A stretch of 14,580 nt of DNA from JAWWPY01 sp964412845 (GTDB lineage Bacteria > Actinomycetota > Actinomycetes > Streptosporangiales > Streptosporangiaceae). Below the pieces are notes generated by a model, which was not told the origin of the DNA, did no database searches, and worked only from the letters and a program-made list of their open reading frames with translations. Position numbers and translations under genes: made by a program. The stretch covers positions 1 through 14,580 of the forward strand of contig CAYPQM010000165.1 of the NCBI GenBank assembly GCA_964412845.1, in the 5' to 3' direction. Of this stretch, positions 7,893 to 13,183 are shown one piece after another. Position 1 is the stretch's first letter; each line of letters opens with the position of its first letter.

Positions 7893-8225
7893 CCGTGTCT
7901 CCTCAGGACGTTGCCGCGCCGCGGCCTGACCCTGGACCGGGCGCCCCTGAGCGGGCGCCCGGCCATGGGTCGGACCGTGTCGGGGTCAGGCCCGCCCGCC
8001 ACGGACATGCAAGCCGCGGCGGGCGGCAACCCGAGCGGAACGTATCCGAGAGGGCCGCCGGCCGGTCAAGGCCGCTGTCGCCCACTGCCGCCGTCCCCGG
8101 GCTTTGCGCTGGTCACGGGCAGCGCAGCGGCGCGGCGGAGATGAAAGTACCTGAAACCCGGTGGGCCGGCGTGGATTTCGAACCGCCGTGGCACAGCCCC
8201 GATCCAGCTGACGAGACGATCTTCG
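7893..8225 (-). promoter_or_regulatory. Upstream region of the GH5-GH30 operon with nested inverted repeats
   Basis: No convincing gene lies in this 333-base gap. On the GH5-proximal side it holds an outer 10-bp perfect inverted repeat (7923-7932 with 7983-7992). This encloses an inner 10-bp perfect repeat (7937-7946 with 7953-7962, 6-base loop). The core GGGCGCCC of both inner arms is itself palindromic, so the same site occurs twice, 14 bases apart. A third, 9-bp repeat (7992-8000 with 8018-8026) adjoins. The first two could form a folded mRNA leader or tandem operators; the third could terminate the upstream membrane-protein gene. No promoter hexamers stand out, and no CebR-type box is seen. 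Confidence 0.4.
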
Positions 8226-8816
8226 TCAGTGTTTGAGCAGGCCGACGCCAAAGGAGACCACGAGCACCGAAAGCGTCAGCGCTGAGATCGATTCGGCGGC
8301 CATGAGCAGCTTCGCGCGTTCGGACAAGGGCATCGTGTCGGTGGGGCTGAACGCTGAGGAGTTGGTGACCGAGACGTAGAGGTAGTCAACAAACCCGGGC
8401 GTCCATCCCGTCTTCGCCGAAGAGCGTCGCGCGACTTCGGCGATCGCGTCGTGGTCCTCGTCCTGCGGGAACCGGAAGTCGGCCGCCGGTAGCCCCGGAT
8501 GTGCCACCCGGATTCGGCTGACCGGGCCGCCGCGGTCGAGTTCCCAGAACGCGAGGCCGAAGACCAGCACGTTGGTAAACCAGACCTGCCCGGCGGCCCC
8601 GAGCAGCTGCCCGCCAGCCGTCGCCTGGCCGATGACCAGCGAGCGGATCAGCAGTACGAGCGCGGCGAGATTCGATACCGCGATCAGCAGCAGTAGCGCA
8701 ATTGACAGCCGGCGCAGGAGCCGATTCTGCTTACTCATCCGCCGCGGGTTGGCCAGCACCAGCGGTATGAACAGGATCAGCTCCAGTCCGGGCACGACGT
8801 AGCGCGGACCGATCAA
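8226..8816 (-). CDS. Small multi-spanning membrane protein, ion-channel-like family; 5' end doubtful
   Basis: From the TTG at 8816 this encodes 196 residues with hydrophobic segments around VVPGLELILFIPLVLA, ALLLLIAVSNLAALVLLI, VWFTNVLVFGLAFWELD and a C-terminal helix. The motif FVDYLYVSVTNSSAFSPTD resembles the pore-loop region of two-helix potassium channels but lacks the GYG filter; the family is widespread and uncharacterised. I recall relatives starting some 40 residues earlier with another membrane helix. Here the same frame does continue upstream as PAAVAVIVAIGLYAALPNR (through about 8874), yet it has no ATG, GTG or TTG before a TAG at 8910-8912. Either TTG 8816 is used, or a non-standard start, or a one-base frameshift has separated the gene from GTG at 8894-8896. 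The function is unknown. Confidence 0.65.
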   Translation of the reverse strand: MIGPRYVVPGLELILFIPLVLANPRRMSKQNRLLRRLSIALLLLIAVSNLAALVLLIRSLVIGQATAGGQLLGAAGQVWFTNVLVFGLAFWELDRGGPVSRIRVAHPGLPAADFRFPQDEDHDAIAEVARRSSAKTGWTPGFVDYLYVSVTNSSAFSPTDTMPLSERAKLLMAAESISALTLSVLVVSFGVGLLKH

Positions 8817-8954
8817 TAGCCGGTTGGGGAGCGCCGCATAGAGCCCGATCGCGACGATGACCGCAACCGCGGCCGGTACTCTCGGCTCACCCGGGTGTGT
8901 CTGGATGATCTAACAATAGGGCTTTACCAGTGGCTCGCTGCTATGCCCGGCCCT

Positions 8955-8998
8955 CGAATCGCTCGGCATGTCTGCTCTGAAAAGGTGCCGACGATTCG
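8955..8998. repeat. Imperfect inverted repeat in the membrane protein-ung intergenic region
   Basis: CGAATCG-C-TCGGC (8955-8967) pairs with GCCGACGATTCG (8987-8998): 12 base pairs with one bulged C around a 19-base loop. It lies about 70 bases before the ung start and just beyond the upstream end of the membrane-protein frame. It could be an operator or a stem-loop in either leader; nothing decides between these. Confidence 0.4.
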
Positions 8999-9069
8999 TG
9001 GGCGGCGATGTACGCGATGTCCAGCCTGGCTATCTGGAACGGTCCGGCGCCGGGCAGTAAGGTTCCGCC

Positions 9070-9747
9070 ATGACTCAGCAAGACCTAATTCCAGGTGTAG
9101 AGGCAGGTTGGGCGGCTGCGCTCCAACCAGTCGCCGGGCGTATCCGGGCGATGGGCGACTTCCTGCGGGCCGAGATCGCGGCCGGGCGCCGGTACCTGCC
9201 CGCCGGGGACCAGGTGCTGCGCGCGTTCCAGCAGCCGCTGAGTGAGGTGCGGGTGCTGATCGTCGGCCAGGACCCCTACCCGACCCCGGGCCACCCGGTG
9301 GGCCTGAGCTTCTCGGTCGCGCCGGAAATCCGGCGGCTGCCTCCCAGCCTGGGCAACATCTTCCGGGAATACACGGCGGACCTTGGCCACCCCAGGCCAG
9401 CCAACGGCGATCTCACGCCGTGGGCGGAGCGGGGCGTGCTGCTGCTGAACCGGGTGCTCACCGTGGCCCCCGGCCAGCCCGGCTCGCACCGCGGGAAGGG
9501 CTGGGAAGAGGTGACCGAGCAGGCCATCAGGGCGCTCGCGGCGCGGCCGGAGCCGCTCGCGGCGATCCTATGGGGCCGGGACGCGCGCAACCTCGCGCCG
9601 CTGCTGGATGGCGTGCCGCTGGTCGAGTCGGCGCATCCCAGCCCGAACTCGGCCGACCGCGGGTTCTTCGGCTCCCGGCCGTTCAGCCGGGTCAACGCCC
9701 TGCTGGAATCCCGCGGCGCGCCGCCCATCGACTGGAAGCTGCCCTGA
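9070..9747 (+). CDS. ung: Uracil-DNA glycosylase, family 1
   Basis: This encodes a cytoplasmic DNA-repair enzyme of 225 residues that removes uracil from DNA and begins base-excision repair. The water-activating motif GQDPYP holds catalytic Asp68. SFSVAPEIRRLPPSLGNIFREY and LTPWAERGVLLLNRVLTV form the uracil pocket. The DNA-intercalation motif HPSPNSADRGFFGSRPFSRVN begins at His189. Pro at the end of GQDPYP (His in E. coli) is usual in actinobacteria such as Mycobacterium. ATG at 9070 has a weak AAGG about 8 bases before it. A longer overlapping frame from 8895 is in another register and not coding. The gene stands alone between unrelated neighbours and ends at a strong hairpin. Confidence 0.96.
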   Translation: MTQQDLIPGVEAGWAAALQPVAGRIRAMGDFLRAEIAAGRRYLPAGDQVLRAFQQPLSEVRVLIVGQDPYPTPGHPVGLSFSVAPEIRRLPPSLGNIFREYTADLGHPRPANGDLTPWAERGVLLLNRVLTVAPGQPGSHRGKGWEEVTEQAIRALAARPEPLAAILWGRDARNLAPLLDGVPLVESAHPSPNSADRGFFGSRPFSRVNALLESRGAPPIDWKLP

Positions 9748-9781
9748 CCGGAGGGCAGGCCGTCATCGGCCTGCCCTCCGG
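9748..9781. terminator. Hairpin terminator after ung
   Basis: A perfect 14-bp inverted repeat (9748-9761 with 9768-9781) with a 6-base loop begins directly after the ung stop codon. The converging DUF3494 gene ends 34 bases further on, so the hairpin can serve both. No T-run follows. Confidence 0.8.
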
Positions 9782-9815
9782 CCTGCTTACTGGTGCGTCC
9801 TGCTCACCGACATGA

Positions 9816-10913
9816 TCAACTGGCTCGGTGCGCCGACTCCATGGCCCGGAAAGCGGGCCAGCTCCAGCCGATGAGTTCGAAGATCTGCGGTGATTGACTG
9901 CTCCCGAATCCGGTCACGCCGATGTAGTAGGCGGTGATCGTATGCAGGCCGGCGGCCAGGGTGGAGGTCGTGAGCGCCGCCTTCCCGGCGCTGTCGAGGG
10001 TGACCACGCCCAGCAGCGCTGAGCTGTCCGTGAACGCCACGAGGCCGACCGGGATGGCCGCACCGGTGCCGGCCGCCACCACGGCGGTGAAGGTGACCGG
10101 CTGCCCCGACGGCACCGGGTTTACCGATGTGGTCAGGCTGGTGGTAGTGCTGACGGGCGCCTGGACACTGACCGGCGGGGCGATCATGTCCGAGTCCAGC
10201 GTGACCGCGGCGCTGCGGGCCAGCGCACGGCCGTCTACCGTGACCCCCGTGGTGACGGTGATCGAGGCCTGGGCCATGATGTTTCCATCGATGACGGAAT
10301 AGGTTCCGAGCGTCGCGGAGCTGCCGACAAGCCAGAAGACATTGGCTGCCTGCGCGCCGTTGACGAGGTCCACGGTGCTGGCGGACGCCGTGATGAGCGT
10401 GGATGCGGCCTTGAAGATGAAGACGGCGTTCGGGTCGCCCTGAGCGTCGAGGGTCAGCGTTCCGGTTATCCCGAACGTGCCCGCCGGGGAGGCGTACACG
10501 CCTGGGGTCTGGGTGGTCCCGCCGAGTTCCACCGGGATGGTGGCCGTGGTCGGGGTGGCCGTAGCGGCGTTGTACGCGCTGGTCAGGTCGTTCTGGGCCT
10601 TGAGGGCGGCGGTGTCGGCCGTGTCGATGGCCCCGGTCACCTGCCCGGGGGGAAACCCGGTGACCGCTGTGCCCGGGCTGAGCCCGAGATTGCCGGTGAT
10701 GGTGCTGGGACCGGTGTTCGTGACCGTCGACGCGGCGAGAACCGCGTAGTTGGCGGCGGTGCCCAGCGAGATCGGCGCCGTGGCCGCGCTCGCCTGCGGT
10801 GCCCCGGCCAGGCCGATCAGGACAGTCGTCGCGCCGGTCAGGGTCGCGGCCGCAGCCAGCCGGGACATAGTGGTAAATATCTGAATGGTGCTCGTGAGGC
10901 GTTTCGGGACCAT
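9816..10913 (-). CDS. Secreted DUF3494 (ice-binding-like) protein with C-terminal Ig-like domain
   Basis: This encodes a secreted protein of 365 residues. A signal peptide covers about residues 1-44 (KR, a hydrophobic stretch, then PQASA). A DUF3494 domain (about 46-250) follows, with APISLGTAANYAVLA, ITGNLGLSPGTAVTGFPPG, DPNAVFIFKA and the VFWLVGSSATLGTYS run typical of this beta-helical fold. An Ig-like repeat (about 255-345) comes last. The fold is known from ice-binding proteins, but many soil bacteria carry members with no shown ice activity; surface or substrate adhesion is an alternative. The C-terminus ends in a short Trp-containing tail with no sortase signal. ATG at 10913 is chosen because GGAGG (10920-10924) is 6 bases before it and the signal peptide follows directly. 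The frame stays open to 11012, but that extension is not signal-like. It lies between ung and the CBM2-GH5 pair. Confidence 0.85.
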   Translation of the reverse strand: MVPKRLTSTIQIFTTMSRLAAAATLTGATTVLIGLAGAPQASAATAPISLGTAANYAVLAASTVTNTGPSTITGNLGLSPGTAVTGFPPGQVTGAIDTADTAALKAQNDLTSAYNAATATPTTATIPVELGGTTQTPGVYASPAGTFGITGTLTLDAQGDPNAVFIFKAASTLITASASTVDLVNGAQAANVFWLVGSSATLGTYSVIDGNIMAQASITVTTGVTVDGRALARSAAVTLDSDMIAPPVSVQAPVSTTTSLTTSVNPVPSGQPVTFTAVVAAGTGAAIPVGLVAFTDSSALLGVVTLDSAGKAALTTSTLAAGLHTITAYYIGVTGFGSSQSPQIFELIGWSWPAFRAMESAHRAS

Positions 10914-10940
10914 GGGCTTCCTCCGTAGAGGTGTCCGTAC

Positions 10941-10996
10941 GGCCGGGCCTTCCGGCCAATGGCGTAACTCAAAGTAGCCATGCCGAACACGTTCGG
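10941..10996 (-). promoter_or_regulatory. Probable promoter/operator region of the DUF3494 gene
   Basis: A 14-base palindrome, CCGAAC-AC-GTTCGG (10983-10996), lies 70 bases upstream of the start codon. Reading on the minus strand, a possible -10 hexamer TACTTT (10976-10971) follows it, which would place the palindrome inside the -35/-10 spacer, a common repressor position. No good -35 is seen. A 6-bp hairpin GGCCGG/CCGGCC (10941-10957) falls in the presumed leader. The half-sites resemble those of LexA, but LexA boxes have a 4-base centre, not 2. Confidence 0.35.
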
Positions 10997-11091
10997 TGAT
11001 CGCTTTGCCCAACGGATACCCTGCGGGCGGCCTGGGCGGCCCTCATCGCAATCGAAGGCGCCCGGCGGCCGCACCGCCGCGAACCCGCCCG

Positions 11092-12867
11092 TCAGCCGCC
11101 CGCGAGGGACACCAGGTGGGCCTGATACCCGGCGCCGTAGGGGGTGGGATCACCCACCCAGTCGGTGATCAGCGCCGGGCCCTGCGAGCAGTCCCAGTTG
11201 TTCCAGGTCCACGCCAGGTAGCTGATGTGCGCTGAGTCCAGCCAGGGCATCAGCGTGTTCAGGTACGTGTCGGCGCAGTCGTTCTCGCCGATTTCGCCCG
11301 CGATGACCGGGACGGAGGCCGCGACCGGGGCGATCTGGCTGGTCCAGCAGTCCAGCGTCTTGCAGGTGTTGAAGTTGTAGGAGTGCCAGGAGGCGACCAG
11401 GTTCCCGTCGGGGTCGGTGGGCTTGTAGCTGAGCCATTGGGTCAGGTCGTTGGCGTACTCCAGGCCGCCTAGCATGATCACGTTGTTCGCTCCGGTCGCG
11501 CGGACGGCGTTCACCAGGGTCTGCATCCCGGCGACGGCATAGGAGATGCCGACGCAGGAACTGCCGCCGTTGAGCCAGCACTGCCAGCCCTCGGTCTCGT
11601 TGAAGTTGTCGGCCCGCGACGGGTACGGCTCGTTGAACAGGTCGAAGATCACCGCGTCGTTGCTCTTGAACGCGGTCGCCACCGACGTCCAGAACGGTAC
11701 TGACTGCGCCGCGTCCGGCATCGGCTTCTGGCAGGTCGCCGTAGCGGCCGCGCAGCCCGACGACGTGCCCGTGTAGGTGCCGTCGGTCCAGTGCAGGTCG
11801 AGGATCGCGACGATGCCGTTGTCGTTCAGCAGGCTGACGTAGGCCTTGACAGCCGCCTGGTAGGTGGCGCCCGCGTAGGCGGCGTTCACGTAGGACTCGG
11901 CGTTCCAGCAGGCCTCGTTGAGCGGCACCCGGACCGCGGTGATGCCCCAGCTCTTCATCGCGGTGATCGACGCCTGGTCCATCGGCCCGTTCCACAGGCC
12001 GGTGCCCTGCACGCAGGAGAACTCGCCGCCAGACCGGTTCGCCCCGTGCAGCACCACCTGGCCACCGCTGGCGTTCACCAGCTGATTGCCGGACACGTGC
12101 AGCTGCGGCGCGGTGCTCGTGGCCGACACCGCGCTGACCGGGTCGGGCGCGGAGGTGGCGGTGGCGCCGGCGCTGTCGAAGGCCTCCGCGGTCAGCGCGT
12201 AGTACCCGGCCGGCACGCTGGGCCAGGTGACGGTGTACGGGCTGGCGGTCGCGGTGCCGATCAGCACCGGGGTGTGCGAGGTGCCGGGCAGCGTGGATGC
12301 CTCGAAGAACTCGACCTTGGTGATCGACGCGGTGGGCTCGATCGCGTTCGCCGTGATCGGCACGCTTGATCCGGGGGTGAAACCCTGGCCCGCCGCGGGG
12401 CTGGTGATGTTCACCGACGGGAGCTGCGCGGCGCCGTTGCAGGCGAAACCGTTGACCGTGAAGTAGCTGGGTACCGCGTTGGTCGCGCCGACCGTGCCGG
12501 TGAACCCGATCGTGACGGAGCCGCCGGTGCCCAGTGCGCCGTTATAGCTCATGCTGGTCACCGTGACGTACTGGCCGTTCTGCGTGAACGTGCCACTCCA
12601 GCCGCCGCTGACCTGCTGCGCGTTGGGGAACGTGAAGGCCAGCGCCCAGCTGGTGATCGGCGCCCCGTTGTTGGTGATCGTGATGCCGGCCTGGAAACCG
12701 CCCGGCCAGTTGTTCACCACCGTGTAGCCGACCGTGCAGGTGGAGGCCGCGCTGGCGGTCCCCGGCACCGCCGCCACCACACCCGCGGCCAGCAGCGCGG
12801 ACGCGCCGAGCAGCCGGGCCAGCGCCCCGGCCCGCCTCGGCCAGCGGCGCATCGGGATTTTAGTCAC
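11092..12867 (-). CDS. Secreted GH5 glycoside hydrolase with N-terminal CBM2 and Ig-like linker
   Basis: This encodes a 591-residue secreted enzyme. The signal peptide covers residues 1-41 (MRRWPRR, a hydrophobic stretch, TASA). CBM2 (about 44-143) has Trp in NNWPGG, TSW and GGW. An Ig-like domain of the Big_7 type (about 150-253, beginning VNITSPAAGQGF) separates it from the GH5 domain (about 262-591). The acid/base is Glu413 in LFNEPY and the nucleophile Glu525 in AGEIGEND. The catalytic domain differs clearly from the E1-like GH5 in this window but is very like the next gene. The exact GH5 subfamily and substrate (beta-glucan, mannan or other) cannot be fixed by eye. GTG at 12867 is supported by GGAGG 6 bases before it (12874-12878). 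It is transcribed in the same direction as the GH5 upstream, but a hairpin and 316 bases separate them. Confidence 0.92.
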   Translation of the reverse strand: MTKIPMRRWPRRAGALARLLGASALLAAGVVAAVPGTASAASTCTVGYTVVNNWPGGFQAGITITNNGAPITSWALAFTFPNAQQVSGGWSGTFTQNGQYVTVTSMSYNGALGTGGSVTIGFTGTVGATNAVPSYFTVNGFACNGAAQLPSVNITSPAAGQGFTPGSSVPITANAIEPTASITKVEFFEASTLPGTSHTPVLIGTATASPYTVTWPSVPAGYYALTAEAFDSAGATATSAPDPVSAVSATSTAPQLHVSGNQLVNASGGQVVLHGANRSGGEFSCVQGTGLWNGPMDQASITAMKSWGITAVRVPLNEACWNAESYVNAAYAGATYQAAVKAYVSLLNDNGIVAILDLHWTDGTYTGTSSGCAAATATCQKPMPDAAQSVPFWTSVATAFKSNDAVIFDLFNEPYPSRADNFNETEGWQCWLNGGSSCVGISYAVAGMQTLVNAVRATGANNVIMLGGLEYANDLTQWLSYKPTDPDGNLVASWHSYNFNTCKTLDCWTSQIAPVAASVPVIAGEIGENDCADTYLNTLMPWLDSAHISYLAWTWNNWDCSQGPALITDWVGDPTPYGAGYQAHLVSLAGG

Positions 12868-13183
12868 GGCGACCTCCTCGGGCAGCGGGACGCTCGCCTC
12901 GCGGTGGGCGGCGTCCCGGTCCGGACGTTAGGTGGGCCCGGCCGGGCCGGCAAGGCAGCGGCCGCCGCGCCCCCGCCGGGGCCGGCGTCATCGCAGCCCA
13001 ACAACCATGAGCCGGCACGCTCCGCCGTCCCCTGATGTGTAACTTTCGCCCGGCGGGAGCAGCGGGACAGCCGCCGACCGGGCCGGAACATGGAAGTGGC
13101 GAGCTCCCGCAGCACATACGGGAGCCCGCCACGGTCAGGAGGGCTGCTTATCCCCGGAGAGGGCCAGCCTCAGGGTGGCCGAC
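12868..13183 (-). promoter_or_regulatory. Intergenic region with likely promoter of the CBM2-Ig-GH5 gene
   Basis: No gene is supported in this 316-base gap. Read on the minus strand, TTGCCG (12953-12948) and TAACGT (12930-12925) are separated by exactly 17 bases, a plausible housekeeping-sigma promoter some 50 bases upstream of the GTG start. The spacer contains the palindrome GGCCCGGCCGGGCC. The far end holds the terminator of the preceding GH5 gene. Confidence 0.35.
13096..13132 (-). terminator. Hairpin terminator after the partial GH5 gene
   Basis: An inverted repeat pairs 13096-13109 with 13119-13132 (13 pairs and one A-C mismatch) around a 9-base loop. It lies about 50 bases downstream of the stop of the minus-strand GH5 at 13184 and before the promoter of the next GH5, so it should separate the two transcription units. 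Confidence 0.7.

Noticed and set aside
8170..8190. tRNA-like T-arm on the minus strand (GGTTCGAAATCC)
   Set aside because: The loop would have 8 bases instead of 7, and no matching acceptor stem or anticodon arm is found nearby.
8208..8229. 7-bp inverted repeat CTGACGA/TCGTCAG over the membrane-protein stop codon
   Set aside because: Short and overlapping the coding end; too weak to call a terminator.
7895..8236. Plus-strand frames in the gap upstream of the GH5 operon
   Set aside because: No RBS, no family resemblance, they overlap the inverted repeats and one runs into the membrane-protein stop.
8895..9245. 116-codon plus-strand frame overlapping the start of ung
   Set aside because: Overlaps ung in a different frame with Arg-rich, unrecognisable sequence.
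9787..10959. 390-codon minus-strand frame overlapping the DUF3494 gene
   Set aside because: Arg/His/Gly-rich frame in another register; the DUF3494 frame has a signal peptide, RBS and family motifs.
10983..10996. LexA (SOS) box
   Set aside because: Half-sites are similar, but the centre is 2 bases and actinobacterial LexA sites need 4; kept only as an unassigned palindrome.
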